A stretch of DNA of 64,000 nucleotides from Paenibacillus tyrphae (GTDB lineage Bacteria > Bacillota > Bacilli > Paenibacillales > NBRC-103111): positions 91,674 to 155,673 of the forward strand of contig NZ_BSDJ01000016.1 of NCBI RefSeq assembly GCF_027925525.1. The letters are read 5' to 3'. The notes under the pieces were generated by a model. The model saw only the letters and a list, made by a program, of their open reading frames with translations, searched no databases and was not told where the DNA came from. Every line of letters starts with the position of its first letter. The first letter of the stretch is position 1. Below, piece after piece: positions 1 to 8,235 of this stretch. Made by a program: the position numbers and the translations under genes.

Positions 1-814
1 CAAATCGACGCTTGGAAGGTGCATTCTGCGCTTGGTTGAGCCGACTGATGGCCAGATCGTGTTCCAAGGCAACAACATCCGTACTTTTACCAAAGCGGAC
101 ATGCACAACGTAAGGCGTAATATGCAAATGGTATTTCAAAATCCTTTTGATACGCTGAATCCTAAGCTGACGATTCAGCACATTTTAACAGAACCGCTGA
201 TTGCCCATGATATACCAAAGGAACATAGACAATCGCTGATCGAAGAGACGATTGAAATTGTCGGTTTGAGCAAAAGGCACCTCTCACGATACGCGCATGA
301 GTTTTCAGGGGGACAAAGACAAAGGATTGGGATTGCTCGTGCCTTGATGCTAAGGCCAAAGCTAATTATTGCCGACGAGCCGGTTTCCGCTCTAGATGTA
401 TCGATTCAATCCCAGATTCTTAATCTGCTTCAAGATTTGCAGGAGCAGTTTTCTCTCACATACCTCTTTATTTCTCATGATTTACGTGTCGTCGAACATA
501 TTGCTGATCGAGTAGCGGTCATGTACTTGGGGGAAGTTATCGAGCTGGCGAAAAAAGAAGAGCTATTTCAAAGGCCGATGCATCCGTACGCGCAATCACT
601 TCTCTCAGCCGTTCCCGTTTCTGATCCAGATGAAAAAAGGGAACGGATTATTTTAACGGGGGACTTGCCCTCACCCTCCAATCCTCCCAAAGGGTGCAAG
701 TTTCACCCGCGCTGCTGGGCATGTATGGATGTTTGCAAAACAGAAACTCCTGTGTTGAAAGAAGTAGAAGGAAGAATGGTCGCCTGTCATCTCTATTCGA
801 TGGCGGGAAAATAA
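1..814 (+). CDS. Oligopeptide/dipeptide ABC transporter ATP-binding protein (5' end outside window)
   Basis: Cytoplasmic ATPase of an Opp/Dpp-type peptide importer. The window opens inside the Walker A loop: the first in-frame codons read K-S-T-L, so only about the first 45 residues are missing and a TTG at 32 is not the true start. Also visible are the ABC signature FSGGQRQR, Walker B LIIADEP with the SALD D-loop, the switch histidine in ISHDL, and the C-terminal oligopeptide-transporter extension with its cysteine pattern (GCKFHPRC and a later CHL). It lies 28 bases upstream of an aminopeptidase gene, and a peptide-binding lipoprotein follows two genes later, so a peptide uptake and hydrolysis operon is likely. 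Family assignment is firm. The exact substrate (di- or oligopeptide, OppF or DppF) cannot be told. Confidence 0.93.
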   Translation, partial: KSTLGRCILRLVEPTDGQIVFQGNNIRTFTKADMHNVRRNMQMVFQNPFDTLNPKLTIQHILTEPLIAHDIPKEHRQSLIEETIEIVGLSKRHLSRYAHEFSGGQRQRIGIARALMLRPKLIIADEPVSALDVSIQSQILNLLQDLQEQFSLTYLFISHDLRVVEHIADRVAVMYLGEVIELAKKEELFQRPMHPYAQSLLSAVPVSDPDEKRERIILTGDLPSPSNPPKGCKFHPRCWACMDVCKTETPVLKEVEGRMVACHLYSMAGK

Positions 815-842
815 AAAAAGATGGCGGAGGTGTCAGTGATCG

Positions 843-1949
843 ATGTTGGACTCACGTCTTACCAAATTGGCGAATGTGCTGGTGAACTACTCGACTCGTG
901 TACAGCCAGGGGACAATGTACTGATTGAAGCGATTGAAATCGACACGCCTTTGATCAAGGAGCTTGTGAAAGCTGTCCATAAAGCGGGAGGACATCCTTT
1001 TGTTAACTTGCGAGATATCAGCATACATCGCGAGCTTTTGTTGAGAGGAACCACAGAACAGTTTCGGACTTGGGCAGAGATTGATCGTTATCAGATGGAG
1101 AAGATGCATGCTTTTATCCTCATTGATGGCGGAAACAATATCAACGAGCTGTCCGATGTGCCTGATGAGCAGATGAAGCTGTCCGCTTCCTTTACCAAAT
1201 CGGTGCGAGAGGTTCGTCTCCAGAAAAAATGGGTCTATCTCCGTTATCCCAATCCTTCTGTGGCTCAGCTGGCTAACAAGAGTACAGAAGCTTTTGAACA
1301 GTTCTACTTTGATGTCTGCACGATGGATTACGCCAGAATGGCCAACGCAATGCTTCCGCTAAAGGAACTGATGGAAAGAACAGACAGAGTGAAAATAATC
1401 GGACCAGGCACCGAGCTTACCTTTTCGATCAAAGGCATCCCAGCAATTCCGTGTGCGGGAGAAATGAACATACCCGACGGAGAAGTATTTACTGCTCCGG
1501 TACGAGATTCGGTGAACGGTGTCATCACATTTAACACGCCATCTCCTTATCAAGGCTTTACGTTTGAAAATGTTCGTCTGGAGTTTGCAAACGGGAAGAT
1601 CGTGAATGCGACAGCTAATGATACGAAGCGATTGACGGGCATTTTGGATACGGATGAAGGTGCGCGGTTTATTGGCGAGTTCGCACTGGGGGTACATCCT
1701 TTCATTCGGGAACCCATGAAGGATATCTTATTTGACGAAAAAATTGATGGCAGCTTCCACTTCACACCGGGACAATGCTATGACATGGCTCCAAATGGTA
1801 ACGATTCCATGATTCACTGGGATATGGTCATGATCCAACGTCCAGAGTATGGTGGGGGAGAGATCTGGTTCGACGATCGGTTGATTCGAAAAGATGGGCG
1901 GTTCGTGATACCGGCACTGGAACCGCTCAATCCTGAAAACTTGAGATAA
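843..1949 (+). CDS. M29 family metallo-aminopeptidase (AmpS/leucyl aminopeptidase type)
   Basis: 368 residues, the usual length for peptidase family M29, which removes N-terminal residues from peptides in the cytoplasm using divalent metals. The N-terminal lobe (LVNYSTRVQPGDNVLIEA) is characteristic. The metal-site motifs are present: a glutamate in PDGEVFTAPV, a second in IGEFALG, and the His/Asp pair in IHWDMV. The GGAGGTG before the ATG at 843 is about 10 bases away. It sits between a peptide importer ATPase and a membrane-dipeptidase homologue, which fits digestion of imported peptides. Function follows from family; individual specificity is unknown. Confidence 0.93.
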   Translation: MLDSRLTKLANVLVNYSTRVQPGDNVLIEAIEIDTPLIKELVKAVHKAGGHPFVNLRDISIHRELLLRGTTEQFRTWAEIDRYQMEKMHAFILIDGGNNINELSDVPDEQMKLSASFTKSVREVRLQKKWVYLRYPNPSVAQLANKSTEAFEQFYFDVCTMDYARMANAMLPLKELMERTDRVKIIGPGTELTFSIKGIPAIPCAGEMNIPDGEVFTAPVRDSVNGVITFNTPSPYQGFTFENVRLEFANGKIVNATANDTKRLTGILDTDEGARFIGEFALGVHPFIREPMKDILFDEKIDGSFHFTPGQCYDMAPNGNDSMIHWDMVMIQRPEYGGGEIWFDDRLIRKDGRFVIPALEPLNPENLR

Positions 1950-2014
1950 AATCGGCGCAGCACAAGAGAAGCGAGTAAAGATAGAAAGCCAAGGTAAAGG
2001 AGAGGGAAACGCGC

Positions 2015-3034
2015 ATGAGACACGTTATTGATGCTCATTTTGATCTGCTTTTGGATGTGGCAGTCCAACGGGAGCACGGCAAAAGAAACGTCATTGTATC
2101 GGACTATTTGCCTGGTTTTGTGGCAGGCGGGGTACATACCATCGTCGCTGCAATTTATATCGACAACAAATTTTTGCCAGAGATGGGCCTGCGAAAGGCG
2201 CTCCAGCAAATAAGTGCGCTACATGCAGAGGCGCATGAATCACCTGACAAAATCATGGTATGTAAAAGTGTGGATGATATCGAAAATGCAAAAAAAGCGG
2301 GAAAAGTCGGCTTTATCCTTTCTTTGGAAGGAGCCGAACCGTTGTACAACGATCTGAGTATGCTTCGAATCTTCTATGAGCTGGGCGTGCGTTTTATGGG
2401 ACTCGTGTGGAGCCGACGCAACTTCGTTGGAGACGGCAGTCACTTTTCGCCAGTGCGTGAGGGAAAAAAAGGGGGAATTACCGAATTTGGCGTGCGACTG
2501 GTTGAAGAGGCAGAAGCAATGGGGATGATCATCGATGTGAGCCATCTAAACGATGAAGGCTTCTGGGATGTTATCGAAATCGCCAAAAAGCCAATCATCG
2601 CCTCCCATTCCAACTGTCGGTCACTTGCTGACTCTATGCGCAATCTTACAGATGAGCAAATCAAGGCGATTGCTTCCACCAATGGGGTGATCGGCATAAA
2701 TGGTGTCAATATTTTTGTAGCAGATAACGATGACGAGTCAGATCTCGAACACCTGCTGAACCATGTGGACCATATTACATCACTCGTTGGGGTAGAGCAT
2801 GTCGGAATCGGCCTGGATATAATCGAGCCATTCATGAAGTACGATTCGCCAGATGCAATCGCACAGGCATCGCGCAAAGATTTTGACGTTGTAAAAGGAC
2901 ACATCCAGGTACCGGAGATTGCCAGGGCTCTTGCTAAAAGAGGGTATACAGAAGAAGCGATCGAGCTGATCATGGGCAAAAACTTTATCAGGGTCTATAA
3001 AAGAAGTCTGGAAATAAGAGAGAAATTGGATTGA
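2015..3034 (+). CDS. M19 family dipeptidase (membrane/renal dipeptidase family)
   Basis: 339 residues, typical for bacterial M19 zinc dipeptidases, which hydrolyse dipeptides, often including those with a D-residue at the C-terminal side. Zinc-site motifs are visible in order: DAHFDLL near the N-terminus (His and Asp), the bridging glutamate in LEGAEPL, the histidine in DVSHLND, the histidine in ASHSNCR, and the aspartate in GIGLDII. No signal peptide is seen, so it should be cytoplasmic. An AAAGGAGAGGG precedes the ATG. Acceptance of D-residues would fit the D-amino-acid enzymes encoded downstream, but that link is inferred. Confidence 0.93.
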   Translation: MRHVIDAHFDLLLDVAVQREHGKRNVIVSDYLPGFVAGGVHTIVAAIYIDNKFLPEMGLRKALQQISALHAEAHESPDKIMVCKSVDDIENAKKAGKVGFILSLEGAEPLYNDLSMLRIFYELGVRFMGLVWSRRNFVGDGSHFSPVREGKKGGITEFGVRLVEEAEAMGMIIDVSHLNDEGFWDVIEIAKKPIIASHSNCRSLADSMRNLTDEQIKAIASTNGVIGINGVNIFVADNDDESDLEHLLNHVDHITSLVGVEHVGIGLDIIEPFMKYDSPDAIAQASRKDFDVVKGHIQVPEIARALAKRGYTEEAIELIMGKNFIRVYKRSLEIREKLD

Positions 3035-3092
3035 ACGACGATATAACATGATGCGTGACTTAAAATGGCTACATCTAAAAAGGAGGTCCGTA

Positions 3093-4733
3093 GTGTTACG
3101 AAAGCGCTTGGATTTGCACATAGGGTATTTGCTGTTTGTATGTTTACTCGCCATTTCTACAGTGGGATGTACTTCTGCACCCCCACCAGTAGAAACGGCC
3201 GATCAACAGTCAAAAACGAATGTCAGCCTGACGCCAAAAACAGGGGGAACAATCACAATCGGGTACCAAGCGGAGCCGGATACGTTAGATCCGCAAAAAA
3301 CAGCTCTTCCAGCCGGCAACTTCGTAGGCGGTTTACTGGGAGGAGCCTTGATGGTTATGGACCCATATACTTTTGAGCTGAAGCCCAATCTGGCTGAATC
3401 GTACACGATCTCCAAGGATGGAAAGACCTGGACGTTCAAGCTTCGCCCGGGGGTGAAGTTTCATGATGGAACACCGCTGACCGCATCTTCCATCAAGCAA
3501 AGCATGGAGCGGGCAATGGACCCCAAAACTGCTTCACCGCTTACCGGACAAGAGTTAGCTTTGATCCAGTCCATTTCTGCACCCGATGATTCTACTCTAA
3601 TTTTTCAATTGAAACAGCCTTCTGCTCCGCTGCTTAGTGCTTTGTCCTATGGAGGATACCATCAGCCTTTATCGATGGAGGCGGTGAAGAAATACGGAAA
3701 TAATTATGGACGAAATCCTGTGGGAGTGGGACCGTGGAAGTTCGAGAGCTGGAAGACGGGGGAATCCATTACGCTGAAACGAAACGATGACTATCAATGG
3801 GCGCCTCCGTTTGTGGAGAACAAAGGCCCTGTACGGCCAGATCGGCTCGTCATCAAGTTTATCAAAGACAATCAGACTCTGATGGCTGCGCTTGACAGTG
3901 GAACAATTGATATCGCGAACGTACCTGCAAAAGACGTGAAGAAGTACAAGAATGATAAGAAATTCACCGTCGTGGAAGGGACGCAGCCAGTTGAGAACTT
4001 CATCGGAATGAATTTGGAAAATGAGATTTTGCAAGATATTAACGTACGCAAAGCTCTTAATCTGGCGATCAACAAGGAAGCGCTGATCGCCGCAGACCTG
4101 AAGGGAGAAGGAGTGCCTGTCTACGGACCTATCCCGCCTACAATGATTGGGTACGACCCGGCAGTGGAGCAATACGGCTACAAATACAATAAAGAGGAAG
4201 CGATGAGATTGCTGGAGGAGGCCGGTTGGAAGACCAATGAGCGAGGAATCAGGGAAAAAGATGGAAAAGGGCTCAGCCTCATGATGATCATCGACACTCC
4301 AAAGCCAGGAAATCAACTTGTGCAAAGCATGCTGAAAGAAATTGGTGTCGATTTGAAAATTCAAAGCTATGAAATGGCCACAGCCACAGCGCAAGCAGTA
4401 AAAGGCGCATTTGATTTGATGGCGACTGATCACGGAAGCAATGATCCCGATATTTTGAATCTGCTCTTGAATTCCAATCAAATCGGCGGCTTGAATGTTT
4501 TCCGCATCAGCAATAAGAAGCTGGACAGCCTGCTGGAAAAAGGCGCCACAATAATGGATAGCGGGCAAAGAAAGAAAACTTATGCAGCAATACAGAAGCT
4601 TGTAGTTGATGAAGCTTACTGGATTCCGCTGTATTCTGCGAAGATGTTCCAGGTCATCAACAATCGCATTCAAGGGGTCAAACCTAACCCGTTGGCGACT
4701 TTGAACATCCAGGATATGTGGGTGAACGAATGA
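3093..4733 (+). CDS. Peptide ABC transporter substrate-binding lipoprotein (family 5)
   Basis: Extracytoplasmic solute-binding protein of the DppA/OppA family (SBP_bac_5). I place the start at the GTG at 3093, because AGGAGG at 3081-3086 lies six bases upstream. An in-frame ATG at 3048 has no such site. The resulting N-terminus is basic, then hydrophobic, and ends in a lipobox-like TVGC, giving a lipid-anchored protein of about 546 residues. The mature part shows family features: GTITIGYQAEPDTLDP, then SYTISKDGKTWTFKLRPGVKFHDGTP, here read only as its first half YTISKDGKTW and second half KLRPGVKFHDG. It closes the peptide-uptake block; no permease genes lie in the window, so they are probably upstream. 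Confidence 0.93.
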   Translation: MLRKRLDLHIGYLLFVCLLAISTVGCTSAPPPVETADQQSKTNVSLTPKTGGTITIGYQAEPDTLDPQKTALPAGNFVGGLLGGALMVMDPYTFELKPNLAESYTISKDGKTWTFKLRPGVKFHDGTPLTASSIKQSMERAMDPKTASPLTGQELALIQSISAPDDSTLIFQLKQPSAPLLSALSYGGYHQPLSMEAVKKYGNNYGRNPVGVGPWKFESWKTGESITLKRNDDYQWAPPFVENKGPVRPDRLVIKFIKDNQTLMAALDSGTIDIANVPAKDVKKYKNDKKFTVVEGTQPVENFIGMNLENEILQDINVRKALNLAINKEALIAADLKGEGVPVYGPIPPTMIGYDPAVEQYGYKYNKEEAMRLLEEAGWKTNERGIREKDGKGLSLMMIIDTPKPGNQLVQSMLKEIGVDLKIQSYEMATATAQAVKGAFDLMATDHGSNDPDILNLLLNSNQIGGLNVFRISNKKLDSLLEKGATIMDSGQRKKTYAAIQKLVVDEAYWIPLYSAKMFQVINNRIQGVKPNPLATLNIQDMWVNE

Positions 4734-4861
4734 CATTCGTGCAGTTAGGCGAAGGATTTCGCTTTACCATGAAAATCGAAATATTGATCTGTATATGCTT
4801 CCGGGAATGAAGTGGACTGGCTTGGTCCGGCAAATGCCGTTGATGGTGATGGAAGTACAAG

Positions 4862-4960
4862 ATGAGGGGTGTGGGAGACACAAGAACACCGGTGTACGTC
4901 ACCTTTAATATGAATATAATCAATGTGGTCTTAAATGTATTGATTAATTTAGCATCAGAG
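4862..4960 (+). pseudogene. MATE-family transporter fragment
   Basis: A short open stretch reading RGVGDTRTPVYVTF and then NIINVVLNVLINL resembles the conserved region of MATE multidrug/Na+ antiporters around their sixth to seventh helices. Nothing before or after continues the family, and the frame closes upstream at 4847. It looks like a remnant of a deleted gene. The rest of 4734-5080 holds no gene I can support; a stretch near 5023 (GGGTGCAAGTCCCG) recalls group II intron RNA but is too short to call. Confidence 0.5.
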
Positions 4961-5080
4961 ATGGCAGACGAATGTTTGTATTCGACCTGCCCTTTCCGTG
5001 CGCCCAGCATGGACGCTATCTCTTGGGTGCAAGTCCCGAATGGTGTAGGCCATGCTACATAAAAAAATGGAGGAGAGCAG

Positions 5081-6057
5081 ATGAATCATTCTTTAAGTCA
5101 TTGGTCACCTCAATTTGAATGGATTCTCCACATCATCAATGTGGGTGTTCATATCGTTAATCGAAGCGGCCAAACGGTATTTTATAATGAAATGATGGCT
5201 CAAATTGATGGTTTGGAAAGAGATCAAGTACTGGGAAAAATATATTCCACCTTTTTCCTTCTTTAACTGACGAGTTCAGTACGCTGCATTTAGCTTTGGA
5301 GAAGGGAAAGGGAACCGTCGCGATAAAGCTTTTATAGCGATTAATTGCGCAGCTGTGCCGAAGGATTTAATGGAAGGGCTATTGTTTGGAACCCAAAAAG
5401 GAGCTTTTACAGGTGCGGTGGATCGACCTGGTTTTTTTGAACAAGCGGATGAGGGCACGTTATTTCTTGATGAATTGAATAGTCTTGATATTTCTTTGCA
5501 GTCCAAATTGTTGCGAGTGCTGCAAGATAGGAAGATTCGTCGGGTTGGTGGCGATGTTGAACAAGAAGTCGATGCAACGTAAATCAGATATCCCTGAATT
5601 AGCAAATCATTTTATCCAGCATTTTAATAATTTGTTTGGCATGGATGTGAAAGGGATTAGTGATCCGGCTATGCAAAAAATGATGCAGAATCATTGGTCT
5701 GGAAATATACGTGAACTTGAACATGCTATAGAATCGGCTTTTAATATGATGGACGGCGGGCAAGATCTGATCCAGGAGTATCATCTGCCGGCCTATGTTT
5801 TTCAAACGAAAAAAGAAGAAATATCCCTAGCCTCTCCGGCCGATTTCTCACAAGAGATCGATTTGCCCAAAATGCTTGAAGAACTGGAACGGGATGCAAT
5901 TATGACTATGCTTGATAAATGCCAGGGCAATGTAAGCAAGACGGCTGAAGCGCTAGGTTTGAGGAGGCAGGCGCTGCAATACAAATTAGACAAGTACAAT
6001 ATTCAACGGGTGTTTATTCAGAAAAACAAAGTGGAACCGTCCAGCGATTACATTTGA
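5081..6057 (+). pseudogene. Sigma-54-dependent activator (RocR/BkdR-like), decayed
   Basis: The remains of an enhancer-binding activator: a PAS sensor (5081-5266, good GGAGG site before the ATG), the sigma-54 AAA+ core and a Fis-type helix-turn-helix. The core keeps [14 protein letters not shown], the GAFTGA loop and Walker B GTLFLDE. After a shift it resumes at [12 protein letters not shown], and the C-terminal domain ends GNVSKTAEALGLRRQALQYK. Three frames are needed to read it. Two blocks are missing: the PAS linker plus Walker A (around 5290-5320), and the sensor I/arginine-finger segment (around 5573-5582). Without Walker A it cannot be an ATPase. The C-terminal piece alone (5485-6057) stays open. 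Confidence 0.85.
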
Positions 6058-6061
6058 TCTA

Positions 6062-6577
6062 TTACCAACCTTGCAGGCCGCCGACGAAGGACACATCGCA
6101 AGTACCGAGACCGTAAGCAGTGTTAAGTGCGCGGGCGACGTCTGCGAGGTGCTCCAACTTGATGACGAAAGACATCTTGATCTCGGACGTGCTGACAAGC
6201 TTGATCGACACGCCCTGCGATGAGATCACCTCGAAAATTTTGGCGGCTACACCCGAAGTACTTAAAATGCCTACACCGACGATGGATACTTTCACGAGCT
6301 CTATCTCGTGCGTCGCTTGGCGGTATCCAAGGTCGGCCTGGATGCTGTCGATGACGGTGAGCGCTTTGTCGAAGTCGATCAGCGCCGTCGTGAATGAAAA
6401 GTCGGCTACTCCGTCAAAAACCATGCCCTTCGTGATGATGTCCACATTGATCTGTTCCTTTGCCAGTGCGGTGAACACCTTCGCCAATTGATCCGGCTTC
6501 TCTGGCACTCCTAGAATGTTGATTTTTGCGATGTTCTTATCATAAACGATGCCTTGAACGACAATGCCTTGTTCCAT
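6062..6577 (-). CDS. Stand-alone aspartokinase ACT-domain pair (beta-subunit-like)
   Basis: Encodes only the C-terminal regulatory half of aspartate kinase: two ACT domains (IVYDKNIAKINILGVPEKPD, then the VKVSIVGVG motif), with no kinase domain. In Bacillus-type LysC the same region is made separately as a beta subunit from an internal start inside lysC. Here the kinase part is gone and stops precede the frame, yet a strong GGAGGAGG lies before the ATG at 6577, giving 171 residues. A GTG at 6613 is a weaker start. It may be a relic of the internal beta start, or a functional trans-acting feedback subunit. The pseudogenes on both sides favour a relic. Confidence 0.75.
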   Translation of the reverse strand: MEQGIVVQGIVYDKNIAKINILGVPEKPDQLAKVFTALAKEQINVDIITKGMVFDGVADFSFTTALIDFDKALTVIDSIQADLGYRQATHEIELVKVSIVGVGILSTSGVAAKIFEVISSQGVSIKLVSTSEIKMSFVIKLEHLADVARALNTAYGLGTCDVSFVGGLQGW

Positions 6578-6753
6578 GACCGCTTCCTCCTCCACTTCGT
6601 CTAATAATTCCACTCAGTTATTGCTCTAGATTCTGTTTACAGAGCATAGGGTCCTCATTTTTTTGCCCATCTTTCTTTAGATATCAAGGGAAAGTTGCAT
6701 GCTCAGCCCACTGAAAACATTACGGGTCTTCCTCTCAACAGGGCGGAAGTAGA

Positions 6754-6930
6754 CACTATCGGGAAATTGACTTGTGGAAAGATGTAACGGAGGAGCAATG
6801 GAATAATATCTTAATTTTTGCTTCTATGCCAGCTGCTGTGACTGTACGACAATTAGTATCCAAGTGTATATTTTGGATTGCATTCGCATCTTTCATTGTT
6901 TTGCCAGTCATGATAAAGATGCTTGACTGA
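6754..6930 (+). pseudogene. Chimeric relic: lysine 2,3-aminomutase N-terminus joined to a membrane-protein tail
   Basis: One open frame reads HYREIDLWKDVTEEQWNN, which matches the N-terminus of KamA-type lysine 2,3-aminomutases (RHWKEIELWKDV...EEQWND). It then switches abruptly to a hydrophobic tail (FASMPAAVTVRQLVSK, then IAFASFIVLPVMIKML) ending at TGA 6928-6930. The tail resembles the last helix of a transporter, possibly of the AEC type, but that is a guess. It appears to be a deletion junction fusing the remains of two genes. The surrounding 6614-7054 otherwise holds only the regulatory region of the next gene. Confidence 0.5.
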
Positions 6931-6955
6931 ACCTTTTCCCTTTTTCATTATAAGC

Positions 6956-7041
6956 TTGTTTTGTGGTGATGGTTATGGTATAAATGAATAAAATGATAAA
7001 ATAACTTCATCAAATATAAAAATTGAAGTTGTAGCTTCAAT
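6956..7041 (+). promoter_or_regulatory. Promoter and RpiR-type inverted repeats upstream of the M20 gene
   Basis: A plausible sigma-A promoter is TTGTTT (6956-6961), 17 bases, TATAAA (6979-6984). Just downstream are three related half-sites: AACTTCAT (7003-7010), ATTGAAGTT (7022-7030) and CTTCAAT (7035-7041). They form two overlapping inverted repeats (AACTTCA...TGAAGTT and ATTGAAG...CTTCAAT). MurR/RpiR regulators commonly bind such dyads, and an RpiR gene follows the M20 gene, so autoregulation is likely but inferred. Confidence 0.5.
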
Positions 7042-7054
7042 ATAACCGAGGGAG

Positions 7055-8203
7055 GTGTTAATCACGAGTTCTTTAGTATCGAATAATTACTTCGATCAGC
7101 AGCGAGAGTATATTATTCAAACCTATCGCGATTTGCATGATTTGGCAGAGCCCAGTTGGCAAGAAGAGAAAACATCGCGCTACTTGCAAGAACGCTTGCA
7201 ACAGGCTGGTTTTACGGTTCTGACATTTGCGGGGCACTACGGTCTTGTAGCGGAGATTCAAGGGGAAACAACGGATGTCGTAGCTCTTCGTGCTGATATG
7301 GATGCATTGGTACAAGAGGTTGATGGGATAGTGAAAGCCAACCATTCTTGTGGTCATGATGCTCACAGCACAATGGTCTTACACACCGCAATGGCTCTCA
7401 AAGACTGTCAAATTCGTCCTCATAAAACGATTCGCTTTATATTTCAGCCCGCAGAGGAAAAAGGAGAGGGAGCGCTACAAATGATCCGCGACGGCGCCAT
7501 GGATGGAGTAACGATGCTCTTAGGGGTGCATTTGCGCCCAAGCATGGAAGTGCCGTATGGCAAAGCCGCTCCCGTTATTGTGCATGGGGCGTCTACGTCC
7601 ATTCGGGGAGTGATATTGGGTCTGCAAGCCCACGCTGCTCGTCCGGAAAATGGTAAAAATCCTCTTGAAGCAGCAGCCTTGATCATTCAAGCATTACAGG
7701 GAATTCGCCTGCAAGCACGGTGCCCGTTTTCTGTGAAAATCACGCAATTGCAAGGAGGCGGTGAAACCTCCAATGTCATACCGGAGAGAGCTGAATTTAC
7801 GCTCGATCTGAGAGCCCAGACCAATGAGGGAATGGTCGAGTTAAAAGAAAAAACCGCTCATGTTCTTCACACGGTTGCCACATTAACGGGTACTAACGTG
7901 GAGTGGAAGTATGACGGCTACGTACCTGCAGCAACAGTAAATGAGCAGATGGTAAATCTCGCGAAAAAAGCTATCAGCAAAGTGCTTGGGCCTGAAAATA
8001 TGGCGGATCAATGCATGACGCAGGGAGGGGAGGATTTCCATTTCTACCCTCTGGAAAAGAACGGTCTAGTATCGACGATGATTGGACTCGGCTGCGATTT
8101 AAAGCCCGGCCTGCACCATCCCCACATGTCGTTTGTATTGGATGCTTTGGTGTACGGCACACAAATTTTATCAAGTGCAGTGTTGGAAGCTGCCCAAGCA
8201 TAA
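7055..8203 (+). CDS. M20 family amidohydrolase / N-acyl-amino acid deacylase
   Basis: About 380 residues of the M20D amidohydrolase family (hippurate hydrolase, N-acetyl- or N-succinyl-amino acid deacylases). Metal and catalytic motifs visible: LRADMDAL, HSCGHDAHSTM, QPAEEKGEGA and a late EDFHFY. It removes the acyl group from N-acyl-L-amino acids. Together with the acyltransferase and racemase downstream it would complete a D- to L-amino acid route. The start is unclear: the GTG at 7055 overlaps the GGGAGGTG ribosome site (7050-7057), and no ATG/GTG/TTG lies at the proper distance, only ATC 7061 or ACG 7064. Coordinates use the GTG, but the real protein may begin a few codons later. Confidence 0.88.
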   Translation: MLITSSLVSNNYFDQQREYIIQTYRDLHDLAEPSWQEEKTSRYLQERLQQAGFTVLTFAGHYGLVAEIQGETTDVVALRADMDALVQEVDGIVKANHSCGHDAHSTMVLHTAMALKDCQIRPHKTIRFIFQPAEEKGEGALQMIRDGAMDGVTMLLGVHLRPSMEVPYGKAAPVIVHGASTSIRGVILGLQAHAARPENGKNPLEAAALIIQALQGIRLQARCPFSVKITQLQGGGETSNVIPERAEFTLDLRAQTNEGMVELKEKTAHVLHTVATLTGTNVEWKYDGYVPAATVNEQMVNLAKKAISKVLGPENMADQCMTQGGEDFHFYPLEKNGLVSTMIGLGCDLKPGLHHPHMSFVLDALVYGTQILSSAVLEAAQA

Positions 8204-8235
8204 ACTTTAACTTACAGGAGCTGTTAATAGAGAAT

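Noticed and set aside
3669..4736. 355-codon open frame antisense to the peptide-binding protein
   Set aside because: Shadow of a conserved gene, with no domain or ribosome site.
5000..5060. Group II intron-like sequence GGGTGCAAGTCCCG
   Set aside because: Too short, no intron domain V or intron-encoded protein nearby.
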